A DNA stretch of 64,000 nucleotides from Brevundimonas fluminis (GTDB taxonomy: Bacteria > Pseudomonadota > Alphaproteobacteria > Caulobacterales > Caulobacteraceae). The stretch lies in NCBI RefSeq assembly GCF_003934285.1, contig NZ_RQWJ01000002.1:793353-857352 (forward strand), in the 5' to 3' direction. The first letter of the stretch is position 1. Each line of letters opens with the position of its first letter. Below are positions 42,761-55,395 of this stretch, one piece after another. Both the position numbers and the translations under genes were made by a program. The notes under the pieces were generated by a model. The model was not told the origin of the DNA and did no database searches. It was given only the letters and a program-made list of their open reading frames with translations.

Positions 42761-42800
42761 GGCTGCACAAGGTCAAAGGAAACTCCAAGCTTGTGCAGCC
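42761..42800. terminator. Inverted-repeat hairpin between convergent genes
   Basis: GGCTGCACAA at 42761-42770 and its perfect complement TTGTGCAGCC at 42791-42800, loop of 20 nt, between the lipoprotein gene and ppdK. There is no clear U-run, so it may act as a terminator or mRNA-stability element. Confidence 0.5.
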
Positions 42801-42825
42801 CGATTGTCCAAGGCTGTCCAAATGA

Positions 42826-45516
<2,691 letters not shown>

Positions 45517-45590
45517 CCGTCAGCCCCTTGAGCTTGTCCGTTTCGGCCCTGCCTAACGCGCGTCGCTCCGGAAAGGTAGCGCGTGGATGA

Positions 45591-45646
45591 AACATTCCGT
45601 GACCGACGGCGCTCTCTCGACTTCCGCGACGTCATCACGGAATGTT
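45591..45646. promoter_or_regulatory. 12-bp inverted repeat upstream of malate synthase G
   Basis: AACATTCCGTGA at 45591-45602 and its exact reverse complement TCACGGAATGTT at 45635-45646. The near-match can be extended outward (TG.AACATTCCGTGA). The centre-to-centre distance is 44 bp, close to four helical turns, as expected for a dimeric or tetrameric DNA-binding regulator. The right copy ends 26 bp before the glcB start. It could alternatively be an mRNA hairpin if transcription begins before 45591. Confidence 0.5.
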
Positions 45647-45672
45647 ACAGCCGAGCCAGCCACGGAGCCGCC

Positions 45673-47772
45673 ATGCCCACCCTCGACCGCGCCGGACTTC
45701 AGGTCGACGCCGAACTGGCGACCTTCCTCGAGAAGGAGGCGATGGCCGGGCTGGGACTCGACCTCGGGGCTTTCTGGCGCGGCACGGCGGACGTTCTGGG
45801 CTGGGCGGCGAGGCGCGGCGGCCAACTTCTGGCGGTCCGCGACGAGATGCAGGCGCGGATCGACGTCTGGCATGAGGGCCGTAAGGGCGCGCCGCACGAC
45901 CCGGCGGAGACGCGGCGGTTCCTGACGGAGATCGGCTACCTCGTGCCCGAACCTGCGCCGTTCACGGTGGGCACGACCGCCGTGGACGTGGAGGTGGCGT
46001 TGAGGGCCGGGCCGCAGCTGGTGGTGCCGTCCCTGAACGCCCGTTTCGTGCTGAACGCCGCCAATGCGCGCTGGGGGAGCCTGTACGACGCCTTGTACGG
46101 GACCGACGCCCTCGGCGAGGCGCCGCCGGAGGGTTCCTACGACGCTGCGCGGGGCGCACGCGTGGTGGCCCGCGCCAGGGCGTTTCTGGACGAGGCCGTG
46201 CCGCTGGCAAGCGGAAGCTGGGCCGACGTGACCGACGCCGACGCGCCGCTGGCCGACCCGTCGCAGGAAGTGGGCCGCACCTCCCGGGGCCGCCTGTTCC
46301 GCCACAACGGCCTGCACGTCGAGGTCGTGATCGACCGATCGCATCCCATCGGCGCCCCGGACCCGGCGGGAATCGCGGACGTGGTGCTGGAGGCGGCGCT
46401 GTCGACCATCGTCGATCTGGAGGACTCCGTCGCCGCCGTCGACGCGGCCGACAAGACCGCCGCCTACCGGAACTGGCTTGGCCTGATGCGCGGCGACCTG
46501 TCCGAGACGTTCGACAAGGGCGGCGAGACCCTGACGCGCGAGCTCGCGCCGGACGTCGAGGTGACGCGTCCTGACGGCGCGACCCTGACCCTTCCGGGCC
46601 GCAGCCTGCTGTTCGTCCGCAACGTGGGCCACCTGATGACGACGCCCGCCGTCCTGTTGCCGGACGGGTCGGAGGCGCCGGAGGGGGCGCTTGACGCGAT
46701 CGTCACCGCCCTGTGCGCCGTCCACGACCTGCGGGGCCTGGGCCGGTTTCGCAACAGCCGCGCCGGCTCGATCTACGTGGTGAAGCCCAAGATGCACGGG
46801 CCGGACGAGTGCGCCTTCACCGACGCCCTGTTCGACCGGGTCGAGGACCTGCTGGGGCTGGATCGTCACACGATCAAGGTCGGCGTCATGGACGAGGAGC
46901 GGCGGACCAGCGCCAATCTGGCCGCCTGCATCCACGCGGTCAGGGACCGCATCGTCTTCATCAACACCGGCTTCCTGGACCGCACCGGCGACGAGATACA
47001 CACCTGCATGAAGGGCGGGCCGGTGGTGCGGAAGGCGGACATGAAGGCCACGGCCTGGATCGCCGCCTATGAGGCCCGGAACGTCGCGATCGGCCTGCAA
47101 TGCGGCCTCGGCGGACGCGCCCAGATCGGCAAGGGCATGTGGGCCGCGCCCGACCGCATGGCCGAGATGCTGGTCCAGAAGGCGGGCCATCCGAAGACCG
47201 GCGCCAACACCGCGTGGGTGCCGTCGCCGACCGCCGCGACCCTGCACGCGCTGCACTATCACCAGACCGACGTCTTCGCCCTGCGCGACGAGATCGCGGC
47301 GCGCCGGGCGCCCTCGCTCGACGACCTGCTGACGTCGCCGCTGGCGAGCGGCACGAACTGGTCGGAGGCGGAGGTCGTCGAGGAGATCGAGAACAACTGT
47401 CAGGGCCTCCTCGGCTACGTCGTGCGCTGGATCGACCAGGGCGTCGGCTGCTCCAAGGTGCCCGACGTGCACGACGTCGGCCTGATGGAGGACCGCGCCA
47501 CCCTGCGCATCTCGTCCCAGCATCTGGCCAACTGGCTGATGCACGGCGTCTGCACCCGCGAACAGGTCGAGGCGGCCCTCTTGAAGATGGCGGGCAAGGT
47601 CGACGCCCAGAACGCCGGCGACCCGCTGTATCGCCCCATGGCGCTCGATCCGGACGGCAGTCTGGCCTTACAGGCCGCCCGCGCCCTGATCTTCGAAGGC
47701 GCCGCCCAGCCCAACGGCTACACCGAGCCGCTGCTGCACCGGTTCCGGCGGGAGGCGAAGGCCGCCGGCTGA
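45673..47772 (+). CDS. glcB: Malate synthase G
   Basis: Condenses glyoxylate and acetyl-CoA to malate in the glyoxylate cycle. The 699-residue size (family about 720) and motifs fit: [98 protein letters not shown] with catalytic Asp. ATG 45673 is preferred because the conserved [20 protein letters not shown] begins there; an in-frame ATG 30 codons earlier gives a non-homologous extension. No isocitrate lyase is in the window. Confidence 0.95.
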   Translation: MPTLDRAGLQVDAELATFLEKEAMAGLGLDLGAFWRGTADVLGWAARRGGQLLAVRDEMQARIDVWHEGRKGAPHDPAETRRFLTEIGYLVPEPAPFTVGTTAVDVEVALRAGPQLVVPSLNARFVLNAANARWGSLYDALYGTDALGEAPPEGSYDAARGARVVARARAFLDEAVPLASGSWADVTDADAPLADPSQEVGRTSRGRLFRHNGLHVEVVIDRSHPIGAPDPAGIADVVLEAALSTIVDLEDSVAAVDAADKTAAYRNWLGLMRGDLSETFDKGGETLTRELAPDVEVTRPDGATLTLPGRSLLFVRNVGHLMTTPAVLLPDGSEAPEGALDAIVTALCAVHDLRGLGRFRNSRAGSIYVVKPKMHGPDECAFTDALFDRVEDLLGLDRHTIKVGVMDEERRTSANLAACIHAVRDRIVFINTGFLDRTGDEIHTCMKGGPVVRKADMKATAWIAAYEARNVAIGLQCGLGGRAQIGKGMWAAPDRMAEMLVQKAGHPKTGANTAWVPSPTAATLHALHYHQTDVFALRDEIAARRAPSLDDLLTSPLASGTNWSEAEVVEEIENNCQGLLGYVVRWIDQGVGCSKVPDVHDVGLMEDRATLRISSQHLANWLMHGVCTREQVEAALLKMAGKVDAQNAGDPLYRPMALDPDGSLALQAARALIFEGAAQPNGYTEPLLHRFRREAKAAG

Positions 47773-47773
47773 C

Positions 47774-49144
47774 CTACTGCTCGCTGCCCGAGCGCCACAG
47801 CCCGCGCAGCAGGGGTTCGAACAGGTACTGAAGCGCCGTCCGCTTGCGGGTCAGCACCACCACTTCCACCGGGGCGCCGGGCCTGACGGCCGAAGCGGCC
47901 CGGCCCAGCTTCTTCACTTCGGCTTCCGGCACGACGATCTCCGTGCGGAACCATCGGCGACCGCTCTGCGGGTCAGACAACACGTCGGCCGAGATTCGGG
48001 TGACCCGTCCCTCCAGCCGCGGCGGGCTGCCTTCGCGCAGGCCGGGGAACATGATCTGCGTCGTCTGTCCGATCGCCAGGTTGTCGACGTCGGTCGGCGC
48101 GATCTCGGCCACGATCACCGGACTCGCGTCGTCGGGCACGATCTCCATCAACGTCTGGCCGGCCTGGATCACCCCGCCCGGCGTGAAGATGGTCAACCCC
48201 ACCACCTGTCCGTCGGCGGGCGCCCGGATCTGGTTGCGCGCGATCTGCGCCCGCACCGAGGCCAGCCGCGGCTGCAGCTCGTTCAGCTGCACTTCCACAT
48301 TCTTGAGCTGGTCGGCCACGTCCTCGTTCAGGGTCGTGCCGACCGAAGCCATCTGCAGGCGGGTCTCGCCGATCTGTTCGCCGATGCGCGCGATCTGGGC
48401 GCGCAGGTTGCCGTCTTCCCCCGCGAGGCGCGCGACCTCGCGCTCAAGGGCGCGCACCCGGCTGAGCGGCGCATAGCCCTGCTCCGCCAGACGGCGCACG
48501 TCGGCCAGTTCGTCCTCGATCAGGCGCCGCTGCTCGGCGTTGGCGGTGAGTTGACGCTGGAACCCGGCCTGCTGCTGCTCCAGCTGGCTGACGCGCTGGG
48601 ACAGCACGCCGCGCTCCGTCGACCGCCCGCTGCTGCGCGCCCCGAACTGGCGCCGTTGCAGCGCCAGCGCCTCGTCCGCCAGCGGTACGTCCTCCGGCGG
48701 CAGGTCGGCGAACTCCGGTGGAGTCGGCACCGCCCCCAGCCCGTCCCGCTCGGCGATCAGCCGCGACCGCTGCGCCAGGAGAGCCAGCACCTGGCCGGCC
48801 AGTCCGCGCTCCGTCGCCTGCAGCTCGCCGCCCGCCACCTCGACGAGCACCTGTCCGGCCTTGACCGTGTCGCCTTCGGCCACATGCAGGGCCGTGACCA
48901 CGCCGCCGTCGCGGTGCTGCACCGCCTGCCGGTTGCCGGACACCGCGACCTGTCCGGTCGCATACGCGCCGGCGTCCAACGGATAGAAGGCGGCCCAGCC
49001 GAGGAACAGCACGAAGAAGGCGAAGACGACCGCCAGCCCGATGCGCAGCTCCATCCGGGGCACGTCGGTCAGGCCGTCGCGCGGCGTCTCGGGCGGCGGC
49101 GGCGCCTGCGGCGGGGTGATGGGGGGGAAGGACAGGTCGCTCAT
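47774..49144 (-). CDS. Type I secretion periplasmic adaptor (HlyD/PrtE family)
   Basis: A 456-residue membrane-fusion protein: Pro-rich cytoplasmic N terminus, one transmembrane segment (LRIGLAVVFAFFVLFLGWAAF), a lipoyl domain (QAVQHRDGGVVTALHVAEGD), a long coiled-coil hairpin (residues about 150-300) and a C-terminal beta-barrel region with RFRTEIVV-type WFRTEIVVPEAEVKKLGR. It bridges an ABC exporter to an outer-membrane TolC channel. The stop is one base from the glcB stop. The start overlaps the ABC gene by 4 bp (ATGA). Confidence 0.93.
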   Translation of the reverse strand: MSDLSFPPITPPQAPPPPETPRDGLTDVPRMELRIGLAVVFAFFVLFLGWAAFYPLDAGAYATGQVAVSGNRQAVQHRDGGVVTALHVAEGDTVKAGQVLVEVAGGELQATERGLAGQVLALLAQRSRLIAERDGLGAVPTPPEFADLPPEDVPLADEALALQRRQFGARSSGRSTERGVLSQRVSQLEQQQAGFQRQLTANAEQRRLIEDELADVRRLAEQGYAPLSRVRALEREVARLAGEDGNLRAQIARIGEQIGETRLQMASVGTTLNEDVADQLKNVEVQLNELQPRLASVRAQIARNQIRAPADGQVVGLTIFTPGGVIQAGQTLMEIVPDDASPVIVAEIAPTDVDNLAIGQTTQIMFPGLREGSPPRLEGRVTRISADVLSDPQSGRRWFRTEIVVPEAEVKKLGRAASAVRPGAPVEVVVLTRKRTALQYLFEPLLRGLWRSGSEQ

Positions 49145-50895
49145 CGGCCCGCGGCCTCCTCGGAGGCGCCGCGCATGCGGGCCAGCACCTGCTCGCGCGG
49201 GCCCTCGGCGACCACCGTCCCGCCGTTCAGCATCAGCAAACGGTCGACCCGCGCCAGCACCCCCGCCCGGTGGGCCACGATCACCACCGCCGCCCCGCGG
49301 GCCGCCGCGTCCCTGACCGCCGTCATCAGCGCCGCCTCGCCGTCCTGGTCCAGGTTGGAGTTCGGCTCGTCGAGCACCAGCAGCACGGGGTCGCCGTACA
49401 GCGCCCGCGCCAGCGCCACGCGCTGCGCCTGACCCGCCGACAGCCCCGCGCCGTAAGGACCCAGCACGGTGTCGTAGCCCTCGGGCAGACGCAGGATCAT
49501 CTCATGCGCGCCGGCCGCCTGCGCCGCCGCCACCGCCAGCCGGTCGACCTCGGACTGTGGCGTCCCGGTCGCCGCCGCGAACCGGCTGACGTTGTCCTTG
49601 ATCGTGCCCGCGAACAGACTGGGAACCTGCGGCAGATAGCCGATGAACCGGGCCAGATCGTCGCCCTCGCGCGCCTCGTACTCGGCGCCGTCCAGACGCA
49701 CCGTGCCGACCGTCGGTTTCAACGCTCCGGCCATGGCCCGCGCCAGCGTCGTCTTGCCGGATCCCGACGGTCCGACGACGCCCAGCGTCTCGCCGGGCTC
49801 CAGCTGCAGCGTCACGCCGCGCACCTGCGGCTGCTCCGTGCCGGGCAGGCGCACCGCCACTCCCTCCAGCGCCAGCCGACCGCGAGGCGCGGGCAGGGCG
49901 GTCACCGGCCGGTCCGCGTCCGCCGTGCCCTCGAACAGGTCCGTCAGCGTCTTCCATCCCGCGCGGGCGGCGACCAGCGACGGCCACGCCCCGACCAGCA
50001 GTTCGATCGGCGCCACCGCCCGGGTCAGCAGCACCGAGGCGGCGATGATGGCCCCCGGCGAAAGCTGCCCTTCCACCGCCAACCACGCCGCGCCGCCCAG
50101 CGACAGCGACTGGAGCAGCAGGCGCAGGAACTTGATCGCGCCGGTGTAGCGCCCGCCGGTGAACTGGGCGTCGGCCTGACGGTCCGCCGCCGCCTGCCGC
50201 TGGCGCACCTGCCGCGCGATGCCGGCCCGCCGCATGCCCAGCGCCCGAACCACCTCCGCCTGTTCGGCGACGGCCTGCTGGGCGGAATAGGCGTCGACCT
50301 GGGCGTCGTGGGCCTGCTTCAGGCGCGGACGCGCGTCGCGCTCGTTCATCACCGCCAGAACAACCAGCAAGATGGCGCCGACCAGGGTCAGCACGCCGAT
50401 GAACGGATGCAACAGGAAGCAGGCCAGCAGATAGATCGGCGTCCACGGCGCGTCGAACAGGGCCAGCACGCCCTGACCCGACACCGCCGTGCGCACCGCG
50501 TCGAACTCGCGCAGGGCCTGGGCGCCGGAGGCCTTGCCCGGCATGTCGATCATCCGCGCCAGGATGCGGTCGGCGAGCTGCCGGTCGAGGCGCAGACCCG
50601 CGCGGATCAGGATCCGCGTCCTCAGCCAGTCCAGCGTCGCCAGCGTCGCCAGGGCGAACACGGCCACGGCCGTGATCCACAGCAGGGTGGTGATCCCGCC
50701 CGTCGGCACGACCCGGTCATAGACCTGCAGCATGTAGATTGTGGGCGTCAGATAGAGCAGGTTCACCAGCGCGCTGAACGCCGCGGCCCAGACCAGGTGG
50801 GTCCGGCAGGCCTTCAACGCCTCGGCCAGGGGCTCCACGCCCGGTCGGTCCGGCAACAGCTTGAACACGCACGCATCCGTTCGCCGCCCGGTCAC
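49141..50895 (-). CDS. Type I secretion ABC transporter (PrtD/HlyB-like)
   Basis: A 584-residue exporter: six transmembrane helices, then an ABC domain with Walker A GVVGPSGSGKTTLARAMAG, Q-loop GYLPQVPSLF, signature LSAGQAQRVALARALYG, Walker B LLVLDEPN and the His switch VIVAHRAGVL. PrtD-type exporters lack the HlyB peptidase-like N-terminal domain, as here. Overlapping the adaptor gene, it forms a two-gene export unit. No TolC partner or RTX substrate is seen in the window. Confidence 0.94.
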   Translation of the reverse strand: MTGRRTDACVFKLLPDRPGVEPLAEALKACRTHLVWAAAFSALVNLLYLTPTIYMLQVYDRVVPTGGITTLLWITAVAVFALATLATLDWLRTRILIRAGLRLDRQLADRILARMIDMPGKASGAQALREFDAVRTAVSGQGVLALFDAPWTPIYLLACFLLHPFIGVLTLVGAILLVVLAVMNERDARPRLKQAHDAQVDAYSAQQAVAEQAEVVRALGMRRAGIARQVRQRQAAADRQADAQFTGGRYTGAIKFLRLLLQSLSLGGAAWLAVEGQLSPGAIIAASVLLTRAVAPIELLVGAWPSLVAARAGWKTLTDLFEGTADADRPVTALPAPRGRLALEGVAVRLPGTEQPQVRGVTLQLEPGETLGVVGPSGSGKTTLARAMAGALKPTVGTVRLDGAEYEAREGDDLARFIGYLPQVPSLFAGTIKDNVSRFAAATGTPQSEVDRLAVAAAQAAGAHEMILRLPEGYDTVLGPYGAGLSAGQAQRVALARALYGDPVLLVLDEPNSNLDQDGEAALMTAVRDAAARGAAVVIVAHRAGVLARVDRLLMLNGGTVVAEGPREQVLARMRGASEEAAGR

Positions 50896-50947
50896 GCGGG
50901 CCTCGGCCGCAACATAGACGCGCCGAACCCGGCGGAACAGCGGCGTC

Positions 50948-52183
50948 TTAGTGGAGCGTCTCGCCGTGCAGGGCGGAATCCAGCCCTTCGATCTCCTGCT
51001 CGCGGTCGACCCGCAGGCCCGTGGTGAACTTGCAGACGAGCAGGATCAGCCCGGTCCCGACGGCGCTCCACGCGATCACCGCGATCAGACCGATCGCCTG
51101 CTTCAGGATCGTCGCGCCCTCCGCCGCGCCGTTGATCGCCGCGTCGGCGAACACGCCCGTCAGCAGGGCGCCCACGATCCCGCCCATGCCGTGCACGCCG
51201 AAGGCGTCCAGACTGTCGTCGACCTTCAGCCACCGCTTCAGCTTCACCGCCCCGAACCAGCAGGCGACGCCGGCCAGAAGGCCGATCGCCATCGCGCCCT
51301 GGGGGTTCACCAGCCCGGCCGCCGGAGTCACGCCCACCAGCCCGCCGACAAGCCCGGACAGCATGCCGAGCAGGGTCGGCCGCCTGTGGTCGATCCACTC
51401 GACGACCAGCCAGCCCAGCGCCGCCGCCGCCGCGGCCAGGATGGTGTTCAGCGCCGCCACCGCCGCGATGCCGTCCGCCGCCCAAGCCGATCCGGCGTTG
51501 AAGCCCATCCAGCCGACCATCAGCAGGCCTGCGCCGATGGCCGTGAAAGCGAGGTTGTGCGGGGCCAGGTTGTCCCGGCCGAAGCCGTGCCTCGGTCCCA
51601 GCACGAGGGCGCAGACCAGCCCCGCCACCCCCGCGTTGACGTGCACCACGGCCCCGCCGGCGAAGTCCAGCACGCCCAGACCGCCCATCCAGCCGCCGCC
51701 CCAGACCTGGTGGGCGACGGGCGCGTAGACGATCAGGTGCCACAGGGCGAAGAACAGCAGGGAGGCCGTGAACTTCATGCGCTCGGCGAAGGCGCCGGCG
51801 ATCAGGGCCGGTGTGATGATGGCGAACGTCAGCTGGTACGCGACCCACAGGAACTCCGGCAGGGCCGGCGCCAGCGCATGCGCCGTGTCGATCCGCACTC
51901 CGTTCAGGAAGGCCGCGTCCAGGCCGCCGATCAGGGCGTTGCCGCTCCCGAACGACAGCGAGTAGCCGACGGCGAACCACAGCACCGTCACCACCATGAA
52001 GGCCGCCGTGGAATGGGCGACGGCGCCGATCACGTTCTTGCGCCGCACCATGCCGCCGTAGAACAGCGCCAGTCCCGGCAGCGTCATCATCAGCACCAGG
52101 GCGGTGGACGTCAGGATCCAGCCGGTGGCGGCCGGATCGATCTGCAGGGCGGCCTGATGCGGCAGCAGGGCGGCGGGGTTCAT
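50948..52183 (-). CDS. amt: Ammonium transporter Amt
   Basis: A 411-residue Amt/Rh channel with 11 transmembrane helices. Signatures are VFYGGMVR-type LFYGGMVRRKNVIGAVAHS, LDFAGGAVVHVNAGVAGLVC with the first pore His, GWMGFNAGSAWAADGIAAV, and DAFGVHGMGGIVGALLTGV with the second pore His. The leader places the N terminus outside. No glnK (PII) gene is adjacent, unusual for bacterial amtB. Confidence 0.94.
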   Translation of the reverse strand: MNPAALLPHQAALQIDPAATGWILTSTALVLMMTLPGLALFYGGMVRRKNVIGAVAHSTAAFMVVTVLWFAVGYSLSFGSGNALIGGLDAAFLNGVRIDTAHALAPALPEFLWVAYQLTFAIITPALIAGAFAERMKFTASLLFFALWHLIVYAPVAHQVWGGGWMGGLGVLDFAGGAVVHVNAGVAGLVCALVLGPRHGFGRDNLAPHNLAFTAIGAGLLMVGWMGFNAGSAWAADGIAAVAALNTILAAAAAALGWLVVEWIDHRRPTLLGMLSGLVGGLVGVTPAAGLVNPQGAMAIGLLAGVACWFGAVKLKRWLKVDDSLDAFGVHGMGGIVGALLTGVFADAAINGAAEGATILKQAIGLIAVIAWSAVGTGLILLVCKFTTGLRVDREQEIEGLDSALHGETLH

Positions 52184-52505
52184 GGGCGGCGACGTCTCCG
52201 GGCGAGCGGTCGGGGAGGTCGGCCGCGCCGTCTCTGCGGGCCGCGGAATCGGAGTGGATCGTATTGCGCCGCAACAGGCAATTCATTTCGTGTGCGGCTC
52301 TGTATTCGCAGAGACGTGCGCCTCGCCCTCCGCGGCGGCGCCGAGGGGCAAGTTTCGACCTTGACCATTTTGCGCGCGCGTCCCCGCAACCTCCGAGGTT
52401 ACAAAACCGCAATGTGCAGGGCCTTGCGCGGGCGACCCGTGCGGGCATCAATGCGGCCCGGAGCGCCGTCGGCGCCGTCAGAGCCGTGTTTTCAGGGGGA
52501 TTTCC
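52184..52505. other. Divergent intergenic region between amt and the M16 peptidase gene
   Basis: A 322-bp region with no supported gene. Its AT-richer core (about 52251-52400) probably holds the two divergent promoters. A -35-like TTGACC lies at 52361. No palindromic operator or sigma-54 site is convincing. Confidence 0.45.
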
Positions 52506-55334
52506 ATGAGCCTGCCCACCCTTCGCCGCCTGCTGGCCGGCGGTTGCTGCGCCGCCGCGCTGCTGTCCGGCGCCGCCGTCGCCCAGGAGATCGATCCGAA
52601 CGCGACCTCGATCGTCCCGGTCGCGGCGGCCGATCCGGCCGAACCCGCGCTGCAGCAGTTGCCGCCCCTGCCGGACGTGCAGATCCCCTACACCCGCTAC
52701 GTCCTGCCCAACGGCCTGACGCTGATCGTCCATGAGGACCGCAAGGCCCCGATCGTGGCCGTGAACATCTGGTATCACGTCGGCTCCAAGAACGAGCCCA
52801 CCGGCCGCTCGGGCTTCGCCCACCTGTTCGAGCACCTGATGTTCAACGGCTCGGAGAACTTCAACTCGGACTTCTTCAAGGCGACCGAGCTTCTGGGCGC
52901 CACCGACCAGAACGGCACGACCAACAAGGATCGCACCAACTACTTCCAGAACGTTCCGACCTCGGCGCTCGACTCGATCCTGTGGCTGGAAAGCGACCGC
53001 ATGGGCCACCTGCTGGGCGCCGTCGACCAGGCGCGCCTGGATGAGCAGCGCGGCGTCGTCCAGAACGAGAAGCGCCAGGGCGAGAACCAGCCCTATGGCC
53101 GCGTCTGGAACGCCATCACCGAGGCGACCTATCCCGACGATCACCCCTATGGTCACACCGTCATCGGCTCGATGGACGACCTGAACGCCGCCGACCTGCC
53201 GACCGTGCAGCAGTGGTTCAAGGACTACTACGGCCCGGCCAACGCCGTGATCGTGCTGGCGGGCGACATCTCGCCGGAAGAGGCGCTGGCCAAGGTCACG
53301 CACTACTTCGGCGACATCCCCCCCGGGCCGCCCATCACCCAGCCGGCGCGCATGATCGCGCCCATGGTCGGCGAGCAGCGGGAGATCATGTACGACCGCG
53401 TCGGCCAGCCCCGCCTCTACAAGGTCTGGAACGTCCCGCCCGCGGGCGAGGCCGACGCCGATCACCTCGGCCTGCTGGCCCAGGTCCTGACCTCGGGCCG
53501 CAATTCGCGCCTCTACAAGCGGATGGTCTTCGACGACCAGACCGCGACCGGCGTCTCGGCGTTCGTCTCCGAAGGCGAGATCGGCAGCCAGTTCGTCATC
53601 GTCGTCACCGCCAAGCCCGGGCAGGATCTGGCTGCGCTCGAGGCCGTGGTCGACGAGGAGCTGGGCCGTCTGTTGCGCGACGGTCCCTCGACCAACGAGC
53701 TGGAGCGCGCCCGCACCTCCACCGGCGCCGGTCTGGTGCGCGGGCTGGAGCGCATCGGCGGCTTCGGCGGCAAGTCCGATCGTCTGGCCCAGGGCGAGGT
53801 CTTCCACGACAACCCCGACGCCTGGCGCGAAAGCTACGCCCGTCTGCTGGCCGCGCGTCCGCAGGACCTGACCGCCGCCGGCCGCGAGTGGCTGACCGAC
53901 GGCTCCTACACCCTGGAGGTCCGGCCGTTCGATCAGTACGCGGCCGCCGCCACGGGCGCCGACCGCTCGGCCATGCCGGTCCCCGGTGAGACGCCGATGG
54001 CCAACTTCCCTTCGTTCGAGCGTTTCGAGCTGTCGAACGGCCTGGACGTGGTGCTGGCCACCCGCACGGGCGTCCCGACCGTGTCGATGAACCTGATCGT
54101 CGACGCCGGGACCGCCGGAGAAGGCGCGGACAAGGCCGGTCTGGCCGTCCTGACGCCCGCCGTCATGACCAGCGGCACCGACGATCTGGACGCGCTGGAA
54201 ATCAGCGATCGCCTGCAACTGCTGGGCGCGACGCTCGGCGGCTCGTCCGGAGTCGACACGACCAGCATCTCCATGACGGCCATCGACAGCCGGCTGGAGG
54301 AGTCCCTGGATCTCTACGCCGACGTGATCCTGAACCCGGCCTTCCGCCCCGACGACTTCGAGCGGTCGCGCGTGCAGCAGGTCTCCGGCATCCAGCAGGC
54401 CGACCGGAACCCCGGCGCCGTGGCAAACCGCGTGCTGGCGGGCTCGCTGTACGGCTATGACAACCCGTACGGCCGTCCCACCTCGGGCACCGTGCAGACC
54501 GTGGGGGCCCTGACCCCGGCCGACGCCGAGGCCTATCACGCCGCCTGGTTCCGCCCCGACAACGCCACGCTGGTGGTGGTCGGCGACGTGACCCGGGCCG
54601 AACTGGTCCCCCTGCTCGAGGACAAGTTCCGCGGCTGGACGGCCCCGGCATCGGCCCTCCCGGCACGGCAGCAGCCCACGGCGGTCGCGGCCGCCTCGGG
54701 CCCGGTGATCTACCTGGTCGACCGCGCCGGTCCGCAGTCCACCATCACCGCGGGCCGCCTGGTCCCCGCGCTGGATCCGGCCACCGAGCCGGCGATCACG
54801 GCCATGAACACCGCGCTGGGCGGCTCCTTCACCAGCCGGATCAACATGAACCTGCGTGAGGACAAGGGTTGGTCCTACGGCGCGGGGTCGGGCATCCGCA
54901 GCGCCCGCGGCGAGCGCCTCTTCCTGGTCTCGACCGGCGTCCAGTCGGACAAGACGGCCGAGAGCCTGCTGGAGATCGACCGCGAGCTGACCGAGATCCT
55001 GACCGGCCGCCCGATCAGCGACGAGGAGCTGGCGGCGCACAAGTCGAACCTGATCCTCGGCATGGCCGGTCAGTGGGAGACCAACGGCGCGGTCGCCGGC
55101 GATCTGGCCCAGATGGTCGTCTACGGCCTGCCCGACGACTACTTCGACCGCTCGGCCGCCGGCATCGTGGCCACCACGCCGGCCACCGCCTCCGAGGCGG
55201 CCCGGGCCATCGTCGGCGACGGCCCGACGGTCTGGGTCGTGGTCGGCGACCGGGCCACGCTTGAGCCGCGCCTGCGCGCGCTCAACATCGGCGAGGTCCG
55301 GGTGGTGGACGTCTACGGCGCCCCGGTCCAGTAA
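52506..55334 (+). CDS. M16-family zinc metallopeptidase (pitrilysin-like, two-domain)
   Basis: A 942-residue exported protease with signal peptide LRRLLAGGCCAAALLSGA ending AVAQ. The first M16 domain (about residues 60-480) has the inverted zinc motif HLFEHLMF (HxxEH) and the downstream Glu region. The second half repeats the fold but lacks HxxEH, as usual for the inactive C-terminal domain (LREDKGWSYGAGSGIRSARG, LFLVSTGVQSDKTAESLLEI). It likely degrades peptides in the periplasm, and is about the usual size of pitrilysin-like enzymes. Confidence 0.94.
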   Translation: MSLPTLRRLLAGGCCAAALLSGAAVAQEIDPNATSIVPVAAADPAEPALQQLPPLPDVQIPYTRYVLPNGLTLIVHEDRKAPIVAVNIWYHVGSKNEPTGRSGFAHLFEHLMFNGSENFNSDFFKATELLGATDQNGTTNKDRTNYFQNVPTSALDSILWLESDRMGHLLGAVDQARLDEQRGVVQNEKRQGENQPYGRVWNAITEATYPDDHPYGHTVIGSMDDLNAADLPTVQQWFKDYYGPANAVIVLAGDISPEEALAKVTHYFGDIPPGPPITQPARMIAPMVGEQREIMYDRVGQPRLYKVWNVPPAGEADADHLGLLAQVLTSGRNSRLYKRMVFDDQTATGVSAFVSEGEIGSQFVIVVTAKPGQDLAALEAVVDEELGRLLRDGPSTNELERARTSTGAGLVRGLERIGGFGGKSDRLAQGEVFHDNPDAWRESYARLLAARPQDLTAAGREWLTDGSYTLEVRPFDQYAAAATGADRSAMPVPGETPMANFPSFERFELSNGLDVVLATRTGVPTVSMNLIVDAGTAGEGADKAGLAVLTPAVMTSGTDDLDALEISDRLQLLGATLGGSSGVDTTSISMTAIDSRLEESLDLYADVILNPAFRPDDFERSRVQQVSGIQQADRNPGAVANRVLAGSLYGYDNPYGRPTSGTVQTVGALTPADAEAYHAAWFRPDNATLVVVGDVTRAELVPLLEDKFRGWTAPASALPARQQPTAVAAASGPVIYLVDRAGPQSTITAGRLVPALDPATEPAITAMNTALGGSFTSRINMNLREDKGWSYGAGSGIRSARGERLFLVSTGVQSDKTAESLLEIDRELTEILTGRPISDEELAAHKSNLILGMAGQWETNGAVAGDLAQMVVYGLPDDYFDRSAAGIVATTPATASEAARAIVGDGPTVWVVVGDRATLEPRLRALNIGEVRVVDVYGAPVQ

Positions 55335-55395
55335 GGCGCATCCAGACCCGGCCGGTTCGCGCCGGCCGGGTCGCCCGCCTTCACGGACCTCCGCC

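Noticed and set aside
45583..45672. 30-codon N-terminal extension of malate synthase from an upstream ATG
   Set aside because: The conserved N terminus starts at 45673 and the extension overlaps the regulatory inverted repeat.
52184..52505. Sigma-54 (NtrC) promoter for amt
   Set aside because: No GG-N10-GC element with acceptable spacing could be found on the minus strand.
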